Shown here: piece by piece, positions 33,658 through 46,246 of the stretch
Position numbering within the stretch: position 1 is the stretch's first letter
Layout: the number at the start of each line of letters is the position of its first letter
Assembly (NCBI RefSeq): GCF_029168945.1
Contig: NC_083604.1
Span: 9,664,812-9,728,811 of the forward strand
DNA: 64,000 bases
Direction of reading: 5' to 3'
Source: Cannabis sativa
Taxonomy: Eukaryota; Streptophyta; Magnoliopsida; Rosales; Cannabaceae
Made by a program: the position numbers and the translations under genes
Notes under the pieces: generated by a model
Told to the model about the DNA's origin: nothing
Seen by the model: the letters and a program-made list of their open reading frames with translations, nothing else
The model's database searches: none

Positions 33658-34125
33658 CTATTCTATATAAAGTGTGCTTATATAACTGAAATTCTTGGTT
33701 TATGAGAAATTTATGGGTGACTTTTTATTTTTATTTAATAAAATAATAAAATATTATTTATATATAATAAAATAATAATAAAACAAATCCTATTAATATT
33801 TGAATTGATATTTAGCATATTTCAACTCTATATATAATTACAACTATAACTCTAGAAATTAAATATATATATATAAAATAATCGTCCATTTTATTTATAT
33901 TATTTAGAATAATTCATTGTGGTTTAAGATCACAATGAACAAAAAAAGTGGCAAAAACACAAATGTAGTTCAAAATCATAGTAAACTAAGAAAGAATGAG
34001 AAGAGATTATTAAGCATTAAATATTCTCAGTAAACACACTCAAAGAATCGCATTGAGAGAGGAAAAACAAAAGAATACCAATTGTGATATATATAAATAA
34101 AAATAAAAGCGAAGAATATTATATA

Positions 34126-34200
34126 ATTATTTTTATTCTATATAAAGTGTGCCTATATAATAAAATTCTTGGTTTATGAGAAATTCATGGTGACTTTTTA
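34126..34200 (+). repeat. Second Helitron 5' end inside the larger Helitron
   Basis: TATTCTATATAAAGTGTGCC and the following ~50 bp repeat the start of the Helitron at 33657 closely, without a clear 3' end of its own. A ~40-bp stretch just downstream (34199-34240) is repeated at 34569-34620. Confidence 0.55.
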
Positions 34201-34555
34201 TTTATATTAAAAATAAAATGATTTATTAATAAAAATAAAATGGTTTATTAATTTTGAAAATACAATTTTAAAAATTAAAAAGTAAAAACAAAACCAAACC
34301 AAACAGATTTTTTAAAACTACCAACCAATAAAAAATTTTCGTGTGGACTCATCTTTTAAATTTTCAGAAACATAAAACTTTTTTGAATTTTAAACTAATC
34401 AAGCCTTTGTATATATGTACAGTTTGATAATAGATATATATGGGGTGGATTTTTAAATAAATTTAATTTTGTAGGTGAAAAAAATGACAAAATTGGTTGT
34501 AAATCACAAAGAGATAATTGAGGTTGAAAGGATGAGTAGGGAACCGAATATAGTT

Positions 34556-34701
34556 TATGATCGTAGATGTATATTTATATTAAAAATAAAATGATTTATT
34601 AATAAAAATAAAATGGTTTATGAAAAATTCATAGTTTAAAATATTTAATTTGATATCTTAATTATTAATAAACAATACCATAAATATACATCTACGATCA
34701 T
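34556..34701. repeat. 23-bp inverted repeat around ~100 bp
   Basis: The arm TATGATCGTAGATGTATATT (34556 onward) recurs inverted ending at 34701. The spacer carries a copy of the TTTATATTAAAAATAAAATG repeat. It could be a tiny MITE or a remodelled Helitron end. Confidence 0.6.
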
Positions 34702-35873
34702 ATAAGAATTTTATTCTAAAACTATACGATCATAGATTAAGTGGTCAAGGTCTAAAGAAAAATAATAATTTCTTATAATTTGAAATCAAGACACGAAAAA
34801 CAGAAACTAATTGAATAGGACTCTATTCAATTGAGGTATCGACCATGCATGGTAAGTAAAAAGCTATATATTAAATTTTATGCCATGATACAATTAAAAA
34901 TTAAATAAGAATTTACTACTATTTATATATTATATATATATGTTGCTAAAGATGCAAAAGTATTGCATTTATATATCCCACGATGTTTCAAAAATACTTT
35001 GAAAAGTTCATCTTGAATTAATTATTAATATGTAATAAAAAATATTAGTTATTATACTATTACTTCAAACAAAGGAAAGTTCTAGCGGTGCTTCTACTTT
35101 CTAATCATAAACCTCAATTTTGGCTTTACCAATTGCCACACACAACTTACTTACTCTGAATTTATAACCATTTACAATTTTTTAACACTCAAAAAGTTAC
35201 TGAGTTTGTTTTCTATAGCTCTACTTATTAAGGTAGAAAAATATTTTTAGATTGACTCCATTCTGTTTATTAAATGAATTATTTTCAAGTTGACACATTA
35301 ACTTAAAAATGACACAATAATGACCTACTACAAAGTATACACTTATATTCATTCTATTTATTGAGAATCAAAACTTCAATCTTCTTCACTAGATTAGCCA
35401 GAGACACATAATATTTGGACATAAACACAGGACACAATATTATAACTCAAACTCAGAAACACTTAGTCGAAACTTGAATGAATAATGCCACTCTTTTAAG
35501 TTTTAAGGCTGTATATGACTAGGCAATTTTGGTTATTGTATTATTATTCCTGCTACATAGTTGATCATTTTTAGATTTTTGATGTGAAATTTCGTATTGT
35601 GAGCTTTTTAGAGTTTCTTATAGACTTCAATGAGTAATAGATTTATATAATTATACCTGGAATTTTCATAATGTTGTTTGGTGGATTTCTATTTTGTTAT
35701 TAGGTAACATAATATTATTATTCGTTAGGTCTGTCACAATTATTATTAAGTGAGAATGAATCAATTTAAAAACCTTTTACTATATTGAAAGGTGAGATTG
35801 ATTTTAATATGAGCTTAGTTATATTTAATTTTATTTTGTATGTCTATTGTTTTATTTGAAAACAAGTGAATAA

Positions 35874-36068
35874 ATGACTACACTATATACAACAATTAAG
35901 GACATCACTCCAACTACAGAAAGTTGGAAGAATAAAATGAGAGTGTTAGAAAAATTTGAAAAGCGGACAAATAAGAGTTCACCACTCAAATATCAAAAGC
36001 TTAATGTTAGCAGACAAAAAAATATACAATCAGTTAATTTACTGTTGAAATTGTCAATACTCTACTAA
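35874..36068 (+). pseudogene. Short frame resembling an RPA1-like OB-fold start
   Basis: 64 codons beginning MTTLYTTIKDITPTTESWKN, then KMRVLEKFEK, SPLKYQKLNV and a stop. The pattern (ITPxTxxW-K-RV...KYQKL) resembles the N-terminal edge of an OB-fold in replication protein A 70-kDa-like proteins, which plant Helitrons often carry. It lies about 220 bp from the Helitron 3' end and is far too short to be functional. Other explanations are possible. Confidence 0.4.
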
Positions 36069-36286
36069 TAAATGCTATATTTTCTGAATTTTGTCTGTAC
36101 TCGCGTTGCAACAAATTATTATTTCGTAAATATTTTTTTTCCTTAAAAATGAACACAGGGTAATGATGTTGAACCTAATAACTAATAATATTATTTTTTT
36201 AATTTTTAATTGTATCACTTTTTAATAACGTAGATAAAACTAGCATAAAATTTAGTATACGTGCCTCGCACGTAACTTTTTACTAG

Positions 36287-38394
36287 TATATATATATATA
36301 TATATATATATATGATACATCTGTGCAAAAAATTAAGTAAAAGTTAATTAGTCATATAATATATGCGCCGTAACTTGAGGTATTTATTATTGTTAATTTT
36401 TTTTTTTTTTTGTAAGGATTATTATTGTTAATTTTAATATTATTATATTTTTACTAATGTTAATGTTTTAAAATAAATTAATATTATTGAGAATTTTGAA
36501 GAAATCTGAGAAAGAAAAGTTGGGCAGTAAAGATTGCTTATTGCTAGCCAGTCTTGGGACACCCTTTACTTACATGGTAAGTATGTTAGTGATATTGACC
36601 CCAATTTAAGTCTTAACTAACTATAAATTAACTCTTCCAACTGGGCTTAATTATTACCTAATCTTCTACAAATTGTCATTAAAGTTATCCTCTATATATA
36701 TATTTATATATAAATTTCTTGTAATCATTCTAAACCTTTTTTATTAATGCTGTAAAAATACTCTTCTAATCAAATATACTTATTACAGTGTGAATGTTTC
36801 GAAAGTAACTAAAAGTAAAACATAGTAAAAAAGCTTTCACACATTACATGCCATTTTTGTTATAGCTTTAGATAGCATAATCATTATTTATGCGGCCAAA
36901 AAATGTTAATTTAATATTTTAAAGATACTGCAAATTATTTGTTTGGGCCCTAATAAAGAGATGTTTATTATTTAATTAGTTAGAAATCTAATAAATTAAA
37001 TTTATTTGAATGAAATTGGCCTTTCAATTTTATATTTACTTTGGTTTCTCTTTAATTACGTAACTACTTGTTTTTTTCTTCGTTTGATTGTCATTTTCTT
37101 TGATGATTTAGGGACTAAGTACTAGCTATATGTACTATAAAATTAACATTCCATAAGAAAAGAGCAACTAAGCTATTACTATAAACATATATAGTCTCAT
37201 ATACTTTAATTAATTTGATGAGTTCACCAAAATTTCTGTGATAAAGAAATATATGTATAGTTATATATAATATATATAGTTACTAAGTAATATAGACAAA
37301 AGTACTTTATATTAAATCAACATAGTAAGTGTTTTATTGCTTTGAATCTTTGATGATGAGTATAACTATATATTATAATTAATAAAGAAAATTAAATAAT
37401 AAAATACCAAAAAAAAAAAAAAGAAAAGAAAAAAAAACACTTATAATATTATTGAAGAAGAAAAAAATTATTAAGTTATGTAATTTAAAATTTTTTATAT
37501 TGTAAAGTATTAAATTTTAAATGCGATGTTGACTGTTGTTAGATAGATAGTTTGTATAAGATTAACAATATGATATTTTTGTTTTCTTAAGGAGATATTA
37601 GTTTATTAGATAACTACGGGCGTTTTCTTTTTCAAGTTTCAACTAATTAATATTTTAAGTTTGTAAATCTAGATCACCTTTCCTATCAAATAATAAAAAT
37701 GAGTCATAGTTTACCACTTCACCTTTAAGTTTAACATAAATGTATTTTTTTTTATCTGAAAAGAAATATTAAATTAATTATATGTCAAAAGGCACTTCTA
37801 TATATAAAATTAAAATTTGAAGTTGTTTTTTTCTTTTTTTTTTTTTTAAAAAAGGAGTAAAATCAATCTTAATTTAAATAGATTTACTTATATATATATT
37901 TCACTATTTTTCTTTATTTTTAATCACAATAAATTATTTCCAGTCTAAAAAATATCATTAACCTTATGTGTTATATATCACTAAAAAAAAATGCAACTAA
38001 AAATATTAATTAATTAGTCACAAAAATTATAATTTATTATCATGAGTCGTGATTAAATTAAATTAGCAAAATTATGTATCTAAATGTGACCTTTTTTTTT
38101 GACAAATAAATTTTCTTAATTAATTTGACAAATGATTTAATTTTATGACAATATTATTCCAAAATTTATTGAATTTTAATATCATTGTCAATTAGTTAAT
38201 TGTTCGATTAATTATTTTTTGACAAAGTAATATACAGATTAATATATTTTTAGTATATCTAATGTCTTAAAAAAATCATATGATAAAATGATTTATCTTT
38301 ATAAGTTATATCATGTATTTGTCTGATTTATCAATTAATTAACAGATGTATATTTTTGTTTCTAAAAAAATTATTTTACTTTTATTCCAGTAAC
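36287..38394. other. AT-rich sequence without a gene
   Basis: Begins with an (AT)n run (36287-36313) at the Helitron insertion site. A CACTAAAAAAAAATGC near 37979 followed by TTAGTCACAA resembles one end of a small CACTA-like MITE. No matching other end found. Confidence 0.5.
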
Positions 38395-38815
38395 CTTTTA
38401 TTAATTTATAAGCTAATTAGTAATTTTTCTCCCTGAATTTTGACATGTATTAAATCGCGCCCTCTGAATTTTTTGGCCGTTAAAAATTCTCCCGAACTAT
38501 TAAGATTGTTAAATTTACGGACTTTTGTCTAATTTCATTCAATTTTACTATTTCAGTGATTGTTTATGTACTAAATCATGTTCCCTAGACTTTGATATCT
38601 ACTAAATCATGCCCCTTAAACTTTGATATGTACTAAATCATGCTTCCTGAACTTTTATCCATGTTAGAATTTTTTTACTAAAATTAGACAAAAGTCCTTA
38701 AATCTAATAATCTCAATAGTTCAGGGGGAATTTTTAACCGTCAAAAAAATTCAAGGGTATAATTTGGTATATAATTCGGGAGAAAATATTACTAATTAGC
38801 TAAATTTGTAATAAA
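38395..38815. mobile_element. Inverted-repeat (fold-back/MULE-like) MITE
   Basis: Arms of about 150 bp pair with moderate divergence. The left arm includes AGCTAATTAGTAATTTTTCT and GTTAAAAATTCTCCCGAACT. The right arm reads the same text inverted (for example AGTTCAGGGGGAATTTTTAAC). The outer limits are approximate because the flanks are AT-rich, and no target duplication could be fixed. Between the arms is a three-fold tandem TACTAAATCATG motif. No coding frame. Confidence 0.65.
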
Positions 38816-39928
38816 TATTTATATATATACAACTATATATACTTACTTTTACCAATTTTTTTATTAGAGAAATTGGGATCACAATATAGTATACTATATA
38901 TTCAATTTCTCACCCAAAAGTGATTTTTTTTTTATTATTTTATTATCACCACACAAATAAATAAATATTATTTTATTACCGACTTTATATTATATCCTTG
39001 CAAGTACAGGCCTTAAATTTTACCATATTTAGTTGTCGTTGTTCATTTGTCTCAGTGTATAGGTTTGGTTAGTAAATAGTTACTACTTTAAAATATTACC
39101 ATATAATGTAGCAGCTAAGAATTGACATTTCAATTTACAATGCTTCCATTTATGCCTTCTCTACAGTTTATATTATTCCCTTAAACTATAGTTGATTTTA
39201 TTGTTTATATAGTAAATGAGCAACGATATGACTATGACTGAAAACGACCAATAGAAATAAACATTTAGATAAGTACATTCATTTTTATAAAATTAAATTA
39301 CGGCATGGTAGATGACAAGGGATAACATTTAAAGGCCTAATGGGCATATTATAATTATATTTATATTATGTATATTTAATAGTCTATGAAGAAAATGAAG
39401 TTATTCTATATTTTAAAGTGAATATTTATGTTACAACGTATATATACAGCTTCTAGAAATTAAATAGCACATTACGTAACTCTCGGATTAACATTGAATT
39501 ATAAAATATAACATAAGCAAGATTGTGTATAATAATGATTTATATATATATATGGCGTATAATACCACGTCTAATTCACATAAAAATCAAAATAAGCATA
39601 CTTTTCAATCAAAACTTATAACAATGATACAAATTAGTGACGCATACATAGGATTAAGTTAATTAACTCATAAGGAAAATGGGAAATAAGAATTAGCTAT
39701 ATAACAGATGATCACAACAAAAATTTTGTAACAAAAAATAAATTGTGTTACTCTCAGACGTACCTATCTCGTTACTAAAAGTCGGAGCTAATTAAAAATA
39801 TTGGTTACCAAAATCACACTTGATTACTCATTAAATATATATATACATTACATAATTATCAAATATATTTTTATAATTTTATGTAATGAACCGTGAATAA
39901 AATTATATTTGGGACATCTCTAAATTAA

Positions 39929-40241
39929 GTACTATATAAAAAAAAAAAATTACTTTTAGTGACAACGTTTTTTTTTTTTTTTTAAAATCGGCGTTTATAG
40001 ATAACATAAATTTTAGTCATAATAAAAAATTATTTGTGACTAAAATATACTATTTACATAAGTTGTCATTAATTTAATTTTAGTCACAATAAATATTATG
40101 ACTAAAAATATATTTAGTCACAACAAATTAATTGTGATTTTTGTAACTAATACGGAAATTTTAGTCACAACATATATTTGGTGATTTATAATTAGTTTCA
40201 AGTTTTGTTGTGACCAAAAGTATTTTTTTTTTAGTTGTACT
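39929..40241. mobile_element. MITE with TTTTAGTCACAA sub-repeats
   Basis: Ends are similar when inverted: AGTACTATATAAAA...ACTTTTAGTGACAAC on the left and AAGTACAACTAAAA...ACTTTTGGTCACAAC from the right. The body contains at least five TTAGTCACAA-type words in both orientations. Probably a small non-autonomous DNA transposon of CACTA- or Mutator-like type. The target duplication is unclear. Confidence 0.6.
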
Positions 40242-43200
40242 TTTATAATATATATAGAATAAATCATGTAATTTTATTAATATATAGCAATCAACTATAC
40301 TAATAGTATGCAATCTAATAGGGACATTTTTTTATTGAATACACAACCAGTTAGAATTATAGAAAAACGAACTAAATAATTAATCGCCTAATTCCTAAAT
40401 CGTTCGACATAAAAACTAAAAATAAAATAAGATGAAAAAATTACAGTATCTTACTTAGTTTTAATAACATTTATATATTCAGTTTCATCTATCCCTTAAA
40501 AGATAAAATACTATTTTCTTAATTATTATGATATAAATTAAAAATGAAGTCAAAAAAAATTTATGTTGTGATGTGTAATTTATATTGTTTTTTGTTTTGA
40601 ATTTGCAAATTATATAACCGGCCTTAATTAATTATGAACTAGCAAGGCTTATAATATTTGTTCATGCATATCTTGACGAACAAGTTGTACTAGTTCTACT
40701 ACTATACCAAGTTTGGACGTCACAGTTGAGAGCTCCATATTATCTAACTTTTGCTTATTGTCCTCACTTTTTTTTTTTTTTTGACTTATTTAACAAATAA
40801 ATTTAATATATGTATATATATAACATGTCCCTAGGCAATGAGGTGGTTCACTATCAAAATGATAATAATAAGGACAATAATAGAGATAATCATAAAAAGG
40901 TTGACTAGTGACTATAGCTACTACTACTATATATAATATATATATTTATATGTATGTATATATAAGGTGATGACGGTCGAAGAGGCCGTCCAAAAGACCG
41001 ACAAACGTATATTCTTGTGTATAAATTGATGAATAGGAGGAGATTAGGTGGTAGAGCATATTAGCAATATTGGGATTCTATATATCAACTCTCTTTGTAT
41101 ACCTAATACAAACAAAATCATGATGTTTTGGTCGGCGTCTAATCTTAATTAATTCATTAAACATATATATATGTACAAAATACAATAGTTGAAGGGCTGT
41201 GATTATTATAATAATATTATTATTTTCAATTATTCTGATTTTTATTTTGTATATATATTTCTTTTCATGGGGAGTTACTTCCTTCTTGAGTTATTGAGCT
41301 TTTATATAAGATGGGTCATTATCATCACTTCGATCGAGTATTGGAGAAGAAACTAAAAAGTTTATCACCATACACAAGGCTGTTATATACTTCTTGGTTT
41401 TTCTAGCTCACTCTTATATATATCTTGAGATTCTTGATTTGGTTGGTCTAGAGTTTGGTGCTATAAGGAGCTAAGAAATGAAAGTGACCACAAGTTTAGG
41501 ATATATTAGAGTGGTTGGAGTAGTAGTAGGAGTACATATATATAGATATATAGGAACAAATTATATTTATACATACGTATGACATAAATTTAAATTGACA
41601 TATTTTTAATGGTATATAAGTGAAAATATAACCAAAAAAAAAAATGAAAATTTGACGTGGGACAAAGATATATATTCAGACTTATTAAGTGAAGTTATTA
41701 TAATGAATTCCCGAATTCGGTTCAAACACATTATAACGTTTCAGTATTTATTTATTTTCTTTTTTGAGGAAATTGGAATATTTAATTAATAGGTGTATAA
41801 TGATGGTATTTTTAAAGGAAAGAGTATGAGGGTTAGTAACCCACTACTTAATCATATTGCTTAGAGTTGCATGATTTGTACATAATTCCTTGTCAGATGA
41901 GAAATGATGTTGTATCCAATTCTAGGAGCCTTATCAATATTATATATCATTGAAAGTAAAATCTCTGAGTGGGATGTCAAATAAAGATGATTATTTAGTG
42001 GCATGAAGTCATGAAAGCCTGTCCTATAAATTTATATATATATAACTCTTTTAAGCTTTGACTTCTCATAAAACTTCATCAGTCCGTGTAATATATATAT
42101 ACAAACACACACACATATATATAATTAGAAAGTGTTATTTGTAAGTGAATTCGATGTTGTATATATATCATACTTTTTCAACCAAAAAATTGTTCTAAGT
42201 GGCTTGCATTTGGACTAAATTAAATGTCAACTACGTCTAAGAAAAACAAGAGTTGCAGGCATGAACTCATGAGCCTTGACATTATTAATTAATTACATAT
42301 ATATAATAATGTGCAAACTTCATGTACAAACATTCATGTTTATATAAATTTATGTATATATATATTATATTATAAGGCACTAATGGAGTCAAAACACAAG
42401 TACATGAAATTGGTACTCGTACGCAAACAAACAAGAATAAAAAATGAAATCCCAAACTTCTTCGACATTTATATATAAATAAGAAAATAAAGTTAGGATA
42501 TCAACTCAGGTATAAAAAAATTATCTGTCCAAATTAATTAAACAAAAGGTATGATGACCTTATTAAATATGTGATTTGGAATTGTTATATATTAGCATAA
42601 AAATTAGAGTAAAAATCTCCAAAGAAATCAACCCATTTATGTTTTGAAAATTGACATTTGAAAAAGAAATCTCCGATCTTGAACTTTTTTCTCATAATAA
42701 TAATAATAGTCACAAAAGTTAATTAGATAAGCTAAGTAATTAGTGGTTTAGCGGTGTGCCACCTTGGCTACATGTAAGTAAAGAAAAAGGTATCTCAATT
42801 ACCAATTGAATTATTATTATGAGTCCTAAGCTTTGCATTTCTTGTGATGCAAACTTTGGGATATTATTGTGGATTGGGTTCTTTTGGGATTTTTCATTAG
42901 TCCCCACAATCACAATTTTTGAACCCTTAAATATATATATTATGGGTAAATAAAAAAACACCCTACTTGCGGCATGTGAGGTGCATGATGAAGAGGTGTG
43001 AACATTAACTGAGAAACAAAATGATTAACTCTTTTGTGGGGTCAGAACTGATAGAGAATCCGACATAATAATCTTTGCTTTTTTTTATTACCAAGTGAGA
43101 ATATATGAATTTAGTCATCATACCCTCCCAAAAATGTTGCATAAAATCTAGTACTTTCAGAACAGAAACAAATTAAGCTCACTAAAAGAGAGTTTGGTTC

Positions 43201-44165
43201 TTCTCTCTCTCACTATTCCACAACTCAAATCATTTCCCAGGACTGCTTCTTCGCTTGTTGACTCCGCAACTAAGGATTTAGTGTTGAAGTAAAAAAGGAC
43301 CAGAAGAAAAAGCTAGCTACTCATTTATGGTAAACTCATTGACCCCACAATTATATTGGGTGACAAATTTTTATATATATATATATAAATAATTATCAAG
43401 GCTGATATATGTATAGCTAGCTCAGTGTGTTATAATTTGGATGTGACATAATTAAGTGAGACTGTTTTTATGCTATAATTCTTTTGGGACATAATTGCAC
43501 TACTAATAGCCAGCACATGCTTGCATATGAATAAAAACTATATTATATGAGGAATCCAAAGCCAAAGGAAACTAAAAAAAGGTGAACACAAAATTGGAAA
43601 AATGTATATTAAAAAAGATCTGTTTCTCATTAAGGATTGCTGCTAAATCTTATCAAACATGCCTTGATATTGTTGGTAGACCTTAAACAATATCACTTAT
43701 TATGATTGTATTGTATTAATTAGACAAAACGTTATATATTTATTAATTCCTAGCTCTTCCTTAATAAAATCCCCTACCAACCCAAAATCTCTTGGCGCTT
43801 TACAATATTATAAAAAAAATCCTCTTAATTATTACTTTTTTCACCTCACATATTCTAATTAAGAAAAAAAAAAATATTTTAAAATAAAATTATTAATTAT
43901 ATGCACCTTACTCACATATTATGTTTTGAAATTTGTAATTATCTCAAATTTTGACCCAAAATCACATGTGACAAGATTTTTTTTTTTTTTTTTGTTTGGA
44001 AGAAAGTTAAGTGCATGGATGGAATGGAATAGCATGTAGAATGGAGTGACAATTCTTCTACATACAGATATCATTTTTTTTGGTTTGTCAATTTTCACTA
44101 ATAATTATAATCCATTTTCGAATAACTTTTATTCTTAGCCACACCCACTACCTAGTAGAAACATC
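40242..44165. other. AT-rich intergenic sequence, no gene seen
   Basis: No frame with coding character, no element ends and no RNA gene recognised. Small frames such as the one at 42740-42961 look random. Long (TA)n-like runs are frequent. This is the longest stretch in the window without identifiable mobile DNA. Confidence 0.5.
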
Positions 44166-44560
44166 ACTACGGAAAAGAAATAAAAAAAAAAAATAGAAGC
44201 CTTTAGTGAGCACTTTTAGTGACAATATAAAAATTTGTGATAAAAAATATAAGTAATGTTTCATATGAATGAATAGAAATAAAAATAAGAATGAGAATAT
44301 AAATGTAATAGAATTAAATTTAAAATATATAAAAAAATTAAAAAAAAAATATTAATTTTTTTTTCATTTTTTATTGAAATAATCATTAATTCCATTTCAA
44401 AATAGAATATTCATTTTATTAAAATGATGGAAAAGTTTCATTAAAATAACATTTCAATATTTTAAAATGCAACCAAACAAAATAATATAATAAAAATTAT
44501 ATCTATTTTTATTCCATTATATTTCATTACCTCTAACTAAATACCCATATGTGTCTATTT
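44166..44560. mobile_element. Possible CACTA-like/MITE remnants
   Basis: CACTACGGAAAAG at 44166, then TTTAGTGAGCACTTTTAGTGACAA, resembles one end of a CACTA-type MITE and shares the TTTTAGTGACAA word with 39929-40241. Further right, GCAACCAAACAAAATAA near 44468 resembles the edge of another plant MITE type. No paired ends. Confidence 0.3.
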
Positions 44561-45231
44561 CCATCCTTTTAAAGTAAATTAAAATTTAAAACGAAAACCA
44601 ACTATCACCCTCTCATTATTTTATTCGTTAATTAAAGTAGCATGAGTATAGATAGATCTAGTTTATTGCAAAATTAATTTCATTCAATTCCTTCAACTAA
44701 CAAAATCCAATAATTTTGATTCTAATAATATATGCAAACAACATATTATTCAATACTCTTATTGGTAGCTTAAATATAAAGAAAATTTCATTAATTTTGG
44801 TATTAATAAAGATTCTCGGTGTAAGAGCTAAAATAATATGTTGAGAAGTAGACATTGACTTCAGATTTGATTTGAGTTAAAACAAGAGAATAGACAAAAG
44901 GTTATAATTTTGTCTATAAAACTAGTGCCAAGTGGTGCATGAAGATAAATTGAAGAAGATAATAATGAATTCTAGCATACAACTTGGTGTTATGTGATAT
45001 TTTCAAATTAGAACTTTCAAAAACCTATCTTCTTAATTGGTGGGGTAAACATTTTTCTGTATTCTTTACATGTACGTTTAGTCCGGAACAAACATATATC
45101 TGTGTTGGAGAACCCACTTTTTTTTTTTTTTTTGAAGAAAAAAAAAACAGACATAAAACAAATTGATAGAGTGTCTGAGTCTGATGGGGTCCTCGTTTGG
45201 AAATTGGAAAAGAAATCTTCTTACATTCATT
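44561..45231. other. AT-rich sequence without a gene
   Basis: No element ends or coding frame. A poly(T)/poly(A) pair near 45120-45150 makes a small perfect inverted repeat. Confidence 0.45.
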
Positions 45232-45475
45232 TCGGGCTCGTTTGGAACGCCGTATTAGGTCGTATTGTATTGTATTGTATTATATGGAATTGGATTATAT
45301 ATCATATTTTTATATAATACTATGTTAAACTTTAATTTATACTAAAATATTATATATTTAGGTGTCCATAAAAGTTAATACCACATATAGTTTTACATAA
45401 AAATATTGCATAAAATACAATTCAATATAATACAATACAATACAATACAATACGACCGCCGTTCCAAGTTGAATT
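45232..45475. mobile_element. MITE with CGTATTGTATTG terminal inverted repeats
   Basis: The left end (TTTGGAACGCCGTATTAGGT, then CGTATTGTATTG) is mirrored at the right (CAATACAATACGACCGCCG, then TTCCAAG). The right arm lacks the four bases TAGG. The centre is AT-rich with no frame. The target duplication could not be fixed, so the superfamily is open. Confidence 0.75.
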
Positions 45476-46246
45476 AAGTTCAAGAATAGGAGGATAAAGA
45501 ATTTGAGAAACTATGTTACACTACAGTTTTGTGTGTATAATGTATATGTACATTCTCATAGCTAAATGATGATAATATGGTATAATATTATTATCAAAAC
45601 TCATCAATATGGCCCGACCATTTCGGCTGCTATAATGGGTTGGGCCTGATCAGTACTATTGTAATTTGAGGCCCCAATTTTACTCTCCACGACAAACCGT
45701 ATTTGGGCCAATGACAATTTGCTGGGGGATCTTACAAAAATACCCATTTCTTTTGTCTTTTACAATTTTACTATTTTTTTTTACATTTTTACTGTACTAA
45801 GTTTTCAAAAATACTGTACTTAAGTTTCAAAATTACAAAAAGGTGAGTCACGAACAAGACTTCTCCCGAAGCTTGATTAACAATATCCAAGGTGTTCAAT
45901 ATGCACAATTTCAACAAGAAACAACACAGAGTAATACAATAATAAAATACTAAGAACTTGTTGGACTCAAATTCTTCACACAACAAAGAGAACACTCTAA
46001 CTTTGAAAAGTAATATAGAATTGATACACCAAGAGAGCTAACCAATACCAGTGACTTAAGGGTGTATTTATACACTTTAGAAACCTTCTATGTCGTGGTC
46101 AAGCAACCAAGAAACGATCAAGTTATAAAATAAAAAATCTTCCCAAAAATGAAAGTCAAAATCTGTTTAAACAGACAATCAGTCTGTTCAAACAAATACA
46201 GAAAACCTGGACAGTTTTTCAATAAAATTTCTATAAATAAATAAGG
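45476..46246. other. Unassigned sequence between MITE and long-TIR element
   Basis: No coding frame stands out. GC is locally higher near 45600-45730 (GGCCCGACC, GGGTTGGGCC). The text at 45840-46000 looks like an untranslated or LTR fragment, but no second copy is present. Confidence 0.35.

Larger units (their letters stand above)
33657..36286 (+). mobile_element. Helitron, plus orientation, 5' TC and 3' CTAG ends
   Basis: The 5' end reads TCTATTCTATATAAAGTGTG after A, a common plant Helitron start. The 3' end is a hairpin, ACGTGC-CTC-GCACGT (36259-36273), then about nine bases and CTAG (36283-36286) followed by T. Insertion between A and T is therefore preserved. It is 2630 bp with no Rep/helicase frame, so non-autonomous. 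A second TATTCTATATAAAGTGTG start (34126) and a degenerate third terminus (about 34845-34905, minus) suggest nested or rearranged Helitrons inside. Confidence 0.75.

Noticed and set aside
42740..42961. A 73-codon frame in the 40-44 kb gap
   Set aside because: No homology and AT-driven composition; random expectation in 64 kb.
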